This document shows, piece by piece, positions 38,902 to 51,776 of a stretch of 64,000 nucleotides of DNA. Each line of letters starts with the position of its first letter. Position 1 is the first letter of the stretch. Source of the stretch: Ziziphus jujuba (Eukaryota; Streptophyta; Magnoliopsida; Rosales; Rhamnaceae); NCBI RefSeq assembly GCF_031755915.1, contig NC_083381.1, positions 1,810,501 to 1,874,500 of the forward strand. Reading direction: 5' to 3'. The position numbers and the translations under genes are program-made. The notes under the pieces were generated by a model. The model was not told where the DNA came from, did no database searches, and worked only from the letters and a program-made list of their open reading frames with translations.

Positions 38902-40514
38902 GTTTGCTAAATCACAAAACAAGCATTTGGTCATATACATTGCGAGCATGAACACAAGCATTCAATCATGCATATGGAGAGAACGATTTCGAGAGTCCAA
39001 TCAAGCACAAAGGAAGCAAACCATTCAAGCATTTTAATTATGTGCATGATGAGCAACATTTATTCAAACAGTTATAACATGTAGCTAATAACTCAAAACA
39101 ATTTTGTAAAAATGTCATTTGCAATATACTGTTGAATTTTGTTGAAATTTCTTAGTTAGTTTTAACGTTTTAATTTGATTTGTCCCAATCTTTTTTTTTT
39201 TTTAACATAAAACAGTAGATATGAATACAAAATAGATGGCATTACCTAGAAATTCCAATACATATATACATATATGTGCAAGAAGTAAAACTAATCAACC
39301 CAAAATATTTGATTTCTTTGGGGAAAAAAAATAATGAAATTAAGAAAGAAAGAAATATTGATTACTAGCATCCCCTGCATGCAAAAACTATCCATAAACT
39401 ATTTTGAATAAATTTCATTTGCTTCCTTAAAATCTGAAGGCAATATACTCGTAGCTCACAGGCTTTAAAAATATTACCCTTTTTGAAAAGTTATGCTTTT
39501 TTAAGACAATATTACTGTTTTGGAAGACAATACTCGTAGGCCCTGGCAAAATTGAAAAGTTAATCACTTTTGAATTGACTTTAGGTAATTCTATTTACGC
39601 CGTAAAATTTACAAGGCACACTCTATTTTTAATATTTTTTTATATTTCAAAATTGTTCACTGAGAAAAGATTAAAAATATTCTTAAGCATTTAAATCAAT
39701 ATTACGTATACCTGATGTACCAGGATCGCTTAGGTTATTTATAACACGCTCTTAACAACAAATAAAAACATAAACCTAAATTAAATAAATCAAAGGAATA
39801 TATGCAATTCGATATGCATATACAAAGTGCACCAATATTATCAAGACTGTGTATACTGTGTTTTTAATAATAGATAAAAACTTAAACCCGAATTATATAA
39901 ACTAGAAGAATGTATGTTGTCCAGAACACATGTGCTAGACAAACCTATATTATCCAATTTATGTACATGCTTTCAAAAGTAAAATTAACATATTTTTCAA
40001 TAGATAAAGCAAAATTAAAATTTAGTGTGAGTGTTTATAGAATATAATGTGCCTAATAGTTTTTTAAGCGTGCATAAAATTAGGCTGGATTTTAAGTAAA
40101 TTTATTTTTAAAAAGTCTATTTTATCCTTAGTTATCAAATTAAGTATAAACCTTTATTTTATCCTTTAATTATAATAACAATAGATACTTTTAAAAAAAT
40201 GTCATTTCTTAATCTTTCAATTTATATTTTTGGACATCGAATAAATGACATGTCTAGTAATTGATATTTTTTAATATAAATTACTATAAAAGTAAAAGAT
40301 AAATAATATTTTATTATATTTATTTTTATGTAAAAGGGTAAAATAGACATTTCAAATTTAGATAAAAATCATCTTCCATGGTGTTAAGTGATAATTTTTA
40401 AAATTTGCGAAGGTTAATATTGGTGATTTTTCAAACGTTGAAAATCTTATGCAAATGAACTTCAAAATTCCGTTGGTAGATTTATATATTTTCGTACTTG
40501 TATAAGTATTTTTA

Positions 40515-40855
40515 AGGAAAAATTCATTTAGACCCCCAATGTTGTTTTAATTGTACTCACGTTTTTGGAAAATCATAATTTACCTTATTTTAGCTTTCTA
40601 CATCTATTAAAAAAATTCATCTGTTATATTTTAACTGTTAAAAATCAAAATTATATTTTTATCTATTATTCAATCATAAAATATTAATTTTGAACCTCTA
40701 TTTAGCTTTTAATGGTTAAAACCAACAATTACAAAAATTGACATTTTGATAAATATAGAAAATTAAAAAAAGAGTAATGATGACTATCTAAAAAGCACGA
40801 GGTTTAAATGTAATTATAGCACAATGAAAAGGTGTAATGAAATTTGCCTATTTTT
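40515..40855. mobile_element. Probable AT-rich MITE
   Basis: The left side ('attcatttagacccccaatg', 'actgttaaaaatc') mirrors the right side read in reverse ('atttcattacacc', 'aaccattaaaag'), making a loose hairpin of about 340 bp. Ends and target duplication are not clean. Confidence 0.4.
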
Positions 40856-41150
40856 AACCGCATATAGTTAATGTATATATAGGGTTAATTAACTACACCT
40901 TAGTATCCTATGAATTGGAAAATTGCATTTTAAACCTTCAACTTAAAATGTTGAATTTAAATTTTTAAATTTGAATTTGTTATGATTTGATTTTATTGGA
41001 CTTTTTATCTAATTGTTTACGGTTTCGTCTCACTTTACCAATATTAAAATACAATTTGATTGAATTTGTTGCAGTTTAAACTTTTTAATTTTAATTTGTT
41101 GCAATTTAAACTTTTAAATTTCAAAGATTTACATTTTAACACATTCTAAT

Positions 41151-44100
41151 TTAGGTTTCATTCCACATTAACCACCTTTTGCCAAGAAATTTGATTGGAT
41201 CAAAATGAATGAACGAGAGAGAGAGAGAGAGAGTGAGAGAGAGAGAGTCACTTGGGAGATGAATTTCCTCAATTTTATATGCTGCTCTAAACTGTTTGGT
41301 TTGCATCATGGAACTTACCACGAAAAGACACCATACGAGAATAGGCACAAACAATATGAAGCCGTACTGGTTTGCATATTCTGAAACCAAACTAATTACA
41401 CTTCCCAATTACACCCTAGTTGGAAGAGACATTCATATTTGCTCATCTCTCATTCTTCATTACCATTAAGCTGATTTCACATCCTAAAATATATAATAAA
41501 ATCGTCAGTCGTAAGTTTTAACCTTTTAGAACCTTTTAGGTTAGATACATCAAATCCACCATTTTTATTTTTTTTGTATAAAATTTATCTAGAGAGGGGG
41601 GAAAAAAATCTAGATTAGTAAGGTGGATGTTCTCACCTAATTTTGATGCCTTTTTTCTTTTGCAATGAGCTAGGAATTTCACCACTAAGCTTGTTGTTTT
41701 GGAGGAATCTGACAGGAAGTCAAATTAATTAGCTACTTTTAAAAAAATAATTAATTTCTAAAATGTTAATTAATTAAATTAAACTCACATCTCTTTTAGT
41801 TTTGGAAGTTGGCCTAATGATTTTGGAACTTTTCCTTCAAACTTGTTGTTTTCCAAATGCCTTCATCAAAATGACCAAGAAATAAAGGTTTTTATAAGTG
41901 TTATATATTGATTTATGAAAATAAAAGTTAATAATAAGCATGTAATTAATAGTGAAAATGATAGAAAAAATTTGGACATACAAGGTCTTTAGCTCCTTCA
42001 TTGATCCCATTTCTGGAATTTTGCCAGAGAGATTGTTTCCTCCAAGCCAACTGTAAGCATTATAAATTTCAATTAATATAATATAATTTAGCAAAAAATA
42101 AGCAATACTTTGAGGAACTAATCAACATTAATGTGGCATATAATTACTTACAGATGGTTGAGTGCACTCAACTTCGCTACCTTTGAAGGCAATGTGCCAG
42201 ACATCTCCATGCCAGTCAAATTTCTTTAAAAAAAAAAAAAAATTTAAGTAAAAATAATATTATACAAAAGCTCGAAATGCATTAGTATAGACACAGAGAA
42301 TTTGGTGATGTTAGAAATGTAATAATAATTATAAAGTGAACTTACAGAGCAACAACTCTAACATGTTTCTCATGAGAACATGTAACTCCAGTCCATGAAT
42401 TCTCTTTAGGCAAGCAAGGATCACCACTCCAATCAGAAGGTGGCTTGTTGAACATTCTTGCCAACTCTTCCATTGCAACCACTATATATATATATATATA
42501 TATATATAAATTAAACACCACATTAAAAAGCAGATAAGCGGTTTAATTATATCATACATGCAAGAGAAGAAAATTTCCAGAGAACTTACAAAGAAAAACC
42601 CTGGGATTTTAACCCAAGTAATCTTTCCCCCATATTCATCGTTTTTAAAAAAGAATTTTTTCGGCCTAACTTAATGGTAAATTGGTCCCTCTTCTAGACT
42701 TTATGGTGGTGTCCAATAATGAAATCAATCAATTAATTTTCAAACGGTATGATACTTATATGTTTTTGACTTATTTTCCTTTTACCAATATTGATTGCAA
42801 ATATATGAAATAAAACATATTGTAAGTTATTTATTTGAATGCCTAATTTATTCTGCTAGAACCCTAACCAAAAAAAAAAAAAAAAAAAAAAATCAAAAAT
42901 CCCTGAAAAGTGGGAAAATTGCTTTGAAGAAAAAGGGTTGGGGGAAAATTGAAACTTAAATAAAATTGAAAGTATTAGGGCTTTTTTTGGGTAAATTTTC
43001 TAAAATGATTGTGAAAATTGGATAAGAAGCATGTATATACCATCTCTAGTGAGGGTCTTTCCACCAAGAGGCAGAATTTGCATGATCTCACCAGCATTAA
43101 TCACAGGCCCAACAGGGCTCCCATTTCTAGGAGTCAATACAATTTGAGTTTGGCCAGATAAAGGCCATTGTGTTGAATAAACTGTAACTCCATCTGTAGT
43201 GACATTGAGATCTGAGAAGAAATTCTTTCCGTTTATGGAAACATTAAACACTCTCCAGCTATATGGGCTTGGAGTCCTGTTGTCTTGAAAGTATAGTGAA
43301 ATATAGTACTTTGCATTTGAGAGAGGATTTTGTGGCCAATTGATTTGAAGTGTTTTTCCTCTGCTTGTTGTGATTGCATTGTAGAATGCCTTTTCTGGTG
43401 GCATGTTCCAAAAATCTGAAGGAGTTATGTTGACATGGCTTTCAACAATAGGATTCATGTCCTTGAATGGTTGCCATAACCGGTTGAACTCGTCATCTGG
43501 AAAGCTAAATTCATATGTGCACTATTAGATATGATATAAGCATCATGATAGTAGCTTTTGGGAAATAGCAGTTCAATTTAGTATAAAAGCTAAAGATTTC
43601 GTTTTCAAAATTTGACAACTTCTCAAAAACACATATAATGATCTAAGTGAGTTAAAAAAGATATATAAAAAAATACTTGTAAAGATTTAAATGAGCTCAA
43701 AAAATGGTTGGACTTCTAAAAAGTAAAAACTTAAAACTTTGCAACTAATGATAATTCAACATGAGTAAACATTTGTGTATATATATATATATATGTCACA
43801 TTAGATTTCTCTCAACTTCTATTTGAGGGAAATTACAATATCACCTATGTTTTATGACTTTAGGGCATTTCCACTTATATTTTATCATTTATTGAAATGT
43901 CTTGCTTCTGTATACACAATTTTCTGATTTTTTTCTAAATTGTACATTTTCCATATGACTACAATCAATTAACTTTTAATTAGCAGATTTTAAATTAACT
44001 TCAAATATGAAAAGTTTAAAAATAATTATGTAAAAAAAGGAATAACATTACAACAAAATGAAATGTGAAAGAAAAAGTACAAGAGCAAAACAGGGGAGTA

Positions 44101-45643
44101 TTAATGTAATTTTTCCTTTCTAATTTGGAAATCACTTAAATCCATACCATAAGAATTATAAAAAAGAAAAAGAAAAAAAAAAGAAAAAAGAAAAAGAAGA
44201 AAGATGAAGTCTTCCAATAAGGTTCGAAACTTATAAAAAGCATTTACTTATTTATTTTTTTGTATCTACGTCCTAAAAAAGAAAAGGACAAAATATTTGT
44301 TTTCAACATTTTCTTCAAAACCCATGTTGTAAATTAATTTAGTACAACCAAAAAAAGCAAAAAAAAAACAAAAAAAAACAAAAAATATTTCATCAAGAAA
44401 ATGAAAGAAACTAATGAACATGGTAAGAAATGAAGTATGACATACCTAATGGAGTCACCAGCACTTCCAAAACTACTTCTGGCCACGGTAGCAAGTGCAA
44501 ACTTTTTAAAATCCGTGGTGTTATACAAAGAATCATCCATGTACTCCAACTCTAGAGCTGAAATGAAAGGGCTAGACTTTGTATCTTCATTCCTAGCAAG
44601 GCAAAAGCTTAGCATTTTCCCCGTAGCCATCACCATAATCTCATAATACGAGCTAAGTCCATTGGCATAATCCTCCGTGGTATTAACCACACTCCATTTA
44701 GTCCCTTCCACGATCTGGTCGAAAACCGGCGGCTCTTTTCCTCCGTCGAAACCTCCATAGTAATACGTCGTCCTCACCAAGTATTTACCTCCTTTCACAA
44801 CCGGAACCACGTAGCAATATTTACAAGCAGAAGTGTCCGGAAAATACCGCAATGTGGATAATATGGGAACTAGATTTGGTGTCTTCAAAGTTGTTATGTT
44901 TCCCACGGATATGAAACCCTCATCTGTTATGTATTTCAGGTTGTCTACGATTGCACCGTCTTTTTTTCCGGCTCCACAGTCTAAGAGGTAACCTGCATAT
45001 ATGCAGCATATATATAAACTTCTTATGTTGGGTATATTGCTAAAGACTCATTGTAAAAAAATTAATAACTTTTACATGAATTATATGTAATTGAGATGTC
45101 ACCTGGTAGAATATATTCATTAGCACTTAAGTGATGCATATTAGTATGCATTTCTTTGTCATATTATCAAAAAAATAAAAAATAAAATGCATTTCTTTGC
45201 AATCATATATATGAGGATACATGAATCTTTTAAAAATATGAGATTTGGAGGATTAATTAAAACAATATATGCCCAAAAAAGAAAATAGTGAAACAAAATA
45301 GAATAAAAGAAGAAAATGGAAATTTGAATTGTTCTATTCAGTTATATATGAAAAGTGGTGAATGAAGAAATGTCAATGTCAATGTATAATTCATATATAT
45401 ATGCGATATGTAAATATATATGCACTAATTCTTAGCTATGAACATATAAGAACCTTTGAAAGATGGAGAGATTTGAAGTTAACGTTGGAAGAAGAAGGCA
45501 GAATTTGAATTTATTATTATTTTTTTTCCCTAGAAAAAGGGAATTAAATTTGTAATTCGTGTAATACCTCTAGGGTCAGAAATAGAGTTGACAAGGAGAG
45601 GGATGCAGCTAACTACCCATAAGAAGAGGATGGAGAGGGACAT
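41151..45643 (-). CDS. Malectin-like / leucine-rich repeat receptor-like protein without kinase (9 exons, 582 aa)
   Basis: Exons: 45643-45568, 44992-44446, 43504-43041, 42481-42346, 42223-42152, 42050-41982, 41860-41789, 41708-41637, 41391-41151 (1749 nt, open). A signal peptide MSLSILFLWVVSCIPLLVNS leads into YLLDCGAG, the usual start of a malectin-like domain (about 27-370), with FPDDEFNRLWQPF between its halves. Then comes SDWSGDPC, the GDPC motif, and about four LRRs on exons of 69-72 bp (for example WLGGNNLSGKIP, FLQNNKLSGEIP). The last exon encodes a membrane span (about 513-528, YGFILFVPILVWCLFVV) and a short tail. The gene ends there: no kinase exon lies downstream. Arabidopsis has similar kinase-less proteins (At3g19230/At1g25570 type). 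Role would be cell-surface carbohydrate or peptide sensing, by inference. The last exon's acceptor and tail are the least certain part; a 'gtaagt' follows the span. Confidence 0.85.
43827..44117. mobile_element. Probable MITE in intron 2 of the LRR gene
   Basis: The left end GGGAAATTACAATATCACC resembles the reverse complement of the right end, GGAAAAATTACATTAATAC. Inner words 'catttccac' and 'cacatttca' are mirrored. No clear target duplication. Confidence 0.42.
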
Positions 45644-46987
45644 GGTCGTAAAAGCCCTCCGCAGAAAGGATTGTAATTGGGAGCCAATTTGTTTATTTAT
45701 TTATTTCTTTTGTCTTTTTGAGAGATCAGACAGAGAAGGGAGGAGATAGGGCATGGCATGGCTGGAGTTTCAAAGGGTTTGACACGTGGAGGGGCTGTGC
45801 TTGAACATAGAAAGAGGAATTGACAACCTGTGGACATGGTTGACCTAGTTTATAGTGTTTGAAAGCCAACTCATCAAACTAAAAAAAAAAAAAATTATGT
45901 TTCAAACGATTTTTTATCTAAGACTGTTAACTATAATTTTAATTCAGACTAAAAACTAGTTTCTATGTTTCAGAGTTTTTTTTTTCTTTGATGAAAAAAA
46001 AAAAAAAAAAAAGAACTAGTTTCAGAGTTGTAAAGTATTTTTAATATTTCTTTTTTCTTCCTAAAAAATAACAACTTTGCAGGTTTAGCAAGATACATAC
46101 AAAATACTGTTCTATGTGGAAAGCATTTGTATAACCTTATATATAAGAAACAAACAAACTTTTTTATTTGAAAATTAGATAAATAAAAAGAAAAATTAAC
46201 ATTAAAGTCTTAAATAAAAAAAATGAAAGGGCCCATTTGCTGTACCATATCATAAAATAAATATTATTAAAAAAATTGAAGGGGATACTCTTTTTTTTTT
46301 TTTTTTTTTGGGTGAAAATTGAAAGGGATACTTACTACTTGGGCATATATAGATCAGCCTATGCTCCACAAACATATGATAAAAATATTATTGAGAACCA
46401 TATATATGGAGCCTATGTGTTTGTGAATATCCCCAGTAAATATTAAGACCTATTGAATAAATATCCTCCTCGTGATAACAATCATTTTGAGAAAATTGAA
46501 GATGAAACAAATGTTATATCTTCGATGAACAATTAGATAATGGTCCAGGTGAATACCTAGAGAGCTAGCATGTAATTAGTGATATAAAATAACGCCCAAG
46601 AAAATAAGACTTGGTAATGGGTTGCGTCAAAATGGGTACATGTTGATGTCGTATTGTCTTCTAACAAAATTTTCAAACTCAAACATGATTTGTTGATCTA
46701 ATGGTGCAAATATCAAAATTTACATCCATTTATAAATAGCAACGTGTAATTCATTACGTAAAAAATGATTGAAAATAAATAAATCTTATAAAAATACAAC
46801 TTCATAATTATAGAAAATTAATTAAGAAAAAATTAATGAAAAATGAAACCAATCTAATGCCCATATTCATCCCATGTCATAAAATAAAAATATAAAATTA
46901 AGAAAACTAAAAAGATGATTGAAAATACATAACTAAAATAAAAAAAATCTAACAAATAATTTCTTTTAACTCTAAAAATATTCTCAC
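45644..46987. other. Intergenic region between the LRR gene and tRNA-Arg
   Basis: The part next to 45643 is the LRR gene promoter and leader (G-box at 45783). The rest is AT-rich with homopolymer tracts (45880-45892, 45979-46013, 46291-46309). No gene was seen. Confidence 0.6.
45783..45788. promoter_or_regulatory. G-box (CACGTG) upstream of the LRR gene
   Basis: ACACGTGG lies 140 bp upstream of the LRR gene ATG, a typical promoter position. bZIP and bHLH factors, including ABA and light pathway members, bind this core. Function is inferred from motif and place. Confidence 0.45.
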
Positions 46988-47060
46988 GCGCCTGTAGCTC
47001 AGTGGATAGAGCGTCTGTTTCCTAAGCAGAAAGTCGTAGGTTCGACCCCTACCTGGCGCG
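46988..47060 (+). tRNA. tRNA-Arg (anticodon CCT)
   Basis: A 73-nt cloverleaf starts GCGCCTGTAGCTCAGTGGAT (A box) and contains GGTTCGACCCC (B box, T arm). The anticodon CCT at 47021-47023 falls at position 34 of the molecule, inside the loop TTCCTAA. There is no intron and no encoded CCA, as expected for a nuclear gene. A short T tract, which could end Pol III transcription, is not immediately adjacent; 'ttttattt' comes about 20 nt downstream. Confidence 0.95.
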
Positions 47061-49533
47061 AATTGTTCATAATAAATGTTTTATTTGTTGGTCCTCCTCT
47101 CCCCTTCTTCTTTGTCTGCTTTTTTTATATCTTTGATTGGCTGCAGAAAAAAATTTTATTGAATGATTTCATTTATTATAATAAGAAAAAAATAATAATA
47201 AATAAAGTTATCATCTCTGTTTGAAACTCAGCAAGTTCCATGGCCATGGCTTCAACTTCAGCAGCAGCAGACCACTGAAGAGGTTTTCACTTTAACCCCC
47301 TTTTTGCTTTTTCTAGCTAGCTGCTCTCTTTCCCTAATCAATTACTTGTCTGCTTTCTTGGTCACTTTCTCTCTTCTATTTTACACCTAGACACATTTTT
47401 TTTTTTTTTTTCTTTGCAGGTTGTTTGTGGTGGGAAATTTGGGCAGAGAATTTCAGGTATTTTTGTACCCATTTAACATTTTGTGATTTCTTTTTGATGT
47501 GTTTCCATAGAGAGAAAGGGGAAGGCATCCACCCAAATTGATGAAAACTTATGATTGTGGGAATTTGGTCTGTATGTTTTAAATGGGTATGGTCGAATTG
47601 GATAGAATTGAATAGAACCCAAAAATTGGCAATGGTTGTTTCTGGAAAAATATAAATTCAAACAAGCAAATAGTTGTTTCTGCCATATGAAAATTTTGTA
47701 AGTGCAATTGTAGAGTAATAGAAGTTCATCTTTGAATGGATAACAACATGTGACAACAGCCTGAAAAGGAAAAGGAAACAAAAAATATTCTACTCTGCTA
47801 GATATTAGATGTGACTTAAATAGAGGTTATAATTTCGAGAACTGTATTTTATTTCTTATTATCAAATCTTTATTCATTTTATTCGTTCGTATTGTTTTTT
47901 CTCTGTTAATTTGTTGGTTATTGTTGCCATTTTTGGCATCCTATTTAGTAATTGTTATGTCAAATTGTTTACTTATACTGGCTTAACCTTAAAGAAGATG
48001 CTTTTAATACCTGTTTGTAGCATATAATATGACATCTACGTAGTTTTCCCATCGTAAAGAACTTTAGATGTATTTCAGTTGGAAGAGGTCTCAACCAGTT
48101 GTATGGTTTATGGAAAAAGAGAAATCAAGATGTTTCTTAGTCCATAGTTTGGATTATTTTCTGATATCTGATTACTTTATGCCTAACAAATTTAATCAAG
48201 ATGAATGGATAGAGTTTCATTTGGGAGAACTATAGCGGCAAAGGAGCCCTTATATTGTGTTAATATGCCTCCTGTTTATTTTGTTGCTGAAACTTTGCTT
48301 GACTTAAATCTAAGTTTTAGGAAAGTCTTATGTTGAGGCAAATTTAGCTTATTGTATAATAGGTGACTTCTGGAGGGTCCATGATGGACAAGCTGATTTC
48401 CTTTATATGCAAGATGCTCGAATCACTTCGTGTGAAAACTTATGTTTTCTTCTAGGTTTATCACTGGTATTTGATTTTTTATGTAAACTTCTTAATGCAT
48501 CTTTTAATTGTTAGCAGCCGTTTGTTTCTTTTGCTTCTATTATTGTTCTAGCTATATTTGGTAGATGGGTTTAAAGTTATTTCTTGGTCCTTATGGCAAA
48601 TATTAAAGTTTACCCTCATATATATACTGGAGATCAAATGATTTGTTGGGAACTTTTACTTTCTAATATCCTTATGAACTAGGTTTTAGAGGACAGCAAG
48701 TTGTCCTTTGTGAAGTCAGAGATTAAGTACATTTGGTTTAGTGTTGATTGATCCAAGACTGGAAAGACAATAGAAGAAGTCTGTCTAGGAAATTAACCAT
48801 TTCTGAGCTGGGAAATTCTGGTTCCTATGAATTTCAATTAAGTTAATTTTGTTGCCTTTTTATTTGATTATAGAGTCTTCACACTGAAGGGTGAGAGATT
48901 CAATGGAGTTTTTTCTTTGATGTTATTATAATCATACCACAAATTTAGTACAATCTAATTTTTACTCAGTTATGCTAGATTGAGAAGGCAACTTAAGCTA
49001 TCCACATATTCCAAAGGCTGGAAGTAGTTCTTCTGCACGAATTCCAATAAAATCACAGGGTGTTTTATCAAATAAATGCTTCAATCGTTAGTTGCCCTAT
49101 TAGTTGCCTTATCCTACTTTTTGTGTGACTTTTATTTTATTATTATTTGTCTGCGATTTCTTTTACCTACTTATTGTGAATTCTTAGGATGGACCTTTTG
49201 TTATTGAAATGACAAATGAAACGAAGATGAATTTTTAGGCAATTTTTTAATGAATGTGAATTGTTGTTTTACTTCTGTCTTTTATTTTATTGTGCTATAT
49301 TTGTTATATTTCATAGATCTTATGCTCTCCATTTCAGGTGAGCTCCAATTTAAGGGACGATTTTATGTGTCGATTTGCTCAATTTGCTGATTGATGGTTA
49401 GATTATGAAAGTTCTGGCATGGGACTTTCTTATTAATGGCTTCCATGCAATTTGGATTTCAGACTTATAAACTGGAAGTTGTGGAGGATTCATAACATGC
49501 CTTTTCACTTGTTTTATAGCTGGGCATTGTAAG
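47061..49533 (+). other. Leader region with introns, upstream of the 823-aa gene
   Basis: Splice-like signals suggest a spliced 5' UTR: a possible donor after 47281 ('gaagag|gttttc'), an internal exon at 47420-47457 bounded by 'tttgcag' and 'cag|gtattt', and acceptors at 49337 ('atttcag') and just before 49520 ('tttatag'). No long ORF is present, so if these are exons they are non-coding. A long first intron in the leader is common in plants. No other gene was seen. Confidence 0.45.
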
Positions 49534-51744
49534 ATGGCAAAACAAGTGACAACCCTTTTCCTTGAAGATTGGTTGAAGAGTATCAGTGGCTGTAGTAGTG
49601 CCTTCAATTCTGCAAATTCTTCTCCCTCATCAGCAAGAGCCATTATTCAAGCATGGGCTGAGCTTAGGGACTCCCTCCAGCACCAGTCTTTCCATTCCCA
49701 ACATCTCCAGTCGCTGAAAACACTCATTAACTCTCAAACTTCTCTACATGTTGCAGACCCGCAAGCAAAACTTGTCCTTTCAATCTTATCCTCACCAAAA
49801 CTCTCTCTTCCTCATGAATCATATCCTCTATTTCTCAGGCTTCTGTACATATGGGTGAAGAAATCCACCAGACCCTCTTCAGTTCTGATTGATTCAGCTG
49901 TGGAGGTTATCGCTCACTTTTTCTTGACCCAATTTGATCATAGCAAGAGCCCTATCCTCTTTTCTGAAGGTTTACTGCTTCTGGGTTTCCTTTCTTCTGC
50001 ACCTTTATCATCTGAAAGCTCCAAAACAGTCTCCTTAGGGTTGATTTCTAGGTTATTGGAAAAAAGATACCGTCTAATTGGTTCATTTCAAGACATTATT
50101 CCAAATGTGCTTGCCGGAATTGGGTATGCTTTATCTTCTTCAGTGAGTGTTCATTATTCTAGAATTTTGAATTCATTGTTGGGGATTTGGGGCAAGGAAG
50201 GTGGGCCTCCAGGTAGCCTTTCTCATGGGCTCATGATTTTGCATTTAATGGAATGGGTAACTTCAAGTTCAATCAATTCCCGTTCTGTGGAGAAACTTAA
50301 TGTTTTTTCTCATGATACTTTAGAGACCTTGAAGGCAAGCTCTGTTCCATTTGCTGTTGTCATGGCTGCAGCTGGAGTACTGAGGACCTTGAATAAATCC
50401 GCAGTCAATGGCGCTGGGTTGGATATTGTTTCCAGACTAAGGATCTCTTTAGAGGATAGAATCGAGTTTGTGGCAAGAGATTTGATTTCCATACAAAGAG
50501 GCTTTACAGAATCAGGAAATAATCTCACAGACAATCTTTGCCTAGAATGCGTTGCATTAGCATTGGCTAGAAGTGGTCCAGTGTCTTCTCGTGCCCCTTT
50601 CTTTATGTGTCTTGCTTTTGCATTGTTGACTGGAAATTTTCCTTTAAGAGCTTTATATGCAAAGCTAATTGAACCCTTGCATGGTGGTTCTGCTGGACTG
50701 AGGCTTAGTGAGGTCAAAGAACATCTGGATGGTGTTCTTTTCAAGGAAGCAGGTGCTATAACTGCTGTTTTCTGCAGTCAGTATGTTTCAGTTGATGAAG
50801 AGAGTCAAGTTGTGGTGGAGAATCTTATATGGGATTACTGTAATTATATCTACTTGGAGCACCGACAGGTGGCTTTAGTGCTTCGAGGTAAAGAAGAAGA
50901 GTTACTCGTAGATATGGAGAAAATTGCTGAATCTGCTTTCCTTATGGTGGTAGTTTTTGCATTGGCAGTCACAAAACACAAGTTGAACTCGAAATTCAAC
51001 CAAGAAACTCAAGTAGATGTATCAGTTCGAATACTAGTTTCGTTTTCTTGTTTGGAGTATTTCCGGCGTATTCGACTGCCAGAATATATGGATACAATTC
51101 GTGGGGTTGTTGCAAGGGTTCAGGATAATAATTCTGCCTGTGTTTCTTTTGTAGAATCCATGCCTGCTTATATTGATTTGACAAATGGACCAGGTGTGTT
51201 TTCCATTTTAATTGTGGACTTCATCTTGTTTTAATCCATGTTATGGCCCCTCTTTTCATTTTTTTATTTTTTTATTATGACATTGTATTTTTAATGGGAT
51301 ACTAATGTGGTCTTGCAGACTTTGCTTTCTTGCGGAAAATGGAATACATATGGTCGAAAGATGAGGTTCAAACTGCTCGAATTCTATTTTATTTACGAGT
51401 CATTCCAACTTGCATTGAACGTTTACCTACCCCTGTATTCAGGAAGGTGGTGGCTCCAACTATGTTCTTGTATCCTATATAAACAACTAGGTTTTGCGAA
51501 AACTATATATATGTGTCATTTGTGTATTTTTTGCTTCCTTATAATAATGCAATTAGATATCTCGGACATCCAAATGGAAAGGTAGCTCGGGCGTCACATT
51601 CTATGTTTGTATCGTTCATATCTTCAGGGAAGGATGCTAATGAGGATGAGCAAGTGTCCTTAAAGGGGCAGCTTGTGTTCTACTATATGGAAAGATCATT
51701 ATTGGTATACTGAAATTTTCAAACTTGAGCTGTATCATCCATAC

Positions 51745-51776
<32 letters not shown>

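Larger units (their letters stand above)
37360..41150. other. Non-coding stretch with microsatellites and small repeats
   Basis: No gene was found. It holds an (ATT)n run at 37408-37434, AT runs near 37681 and 38465, a CT microsatellite at 38843-38897, and AT-rich repetitive sequence around 40920-41140 with repeated 'ttgttgca(g/a)tttaaactttt' words close to the 3' end of the LRR gene. Confidence 0.55.

Noticed and set aside
38736..38951. 71-codon ORF ending in SLSLSL
   Set aside because: It is a (CT)n microsatellite read as protein.
50310..50744. 144-codon minus-strand ORF
   Set aside because: It is antisense to the large first coding exon of the 823-aa gene; no features of its own.
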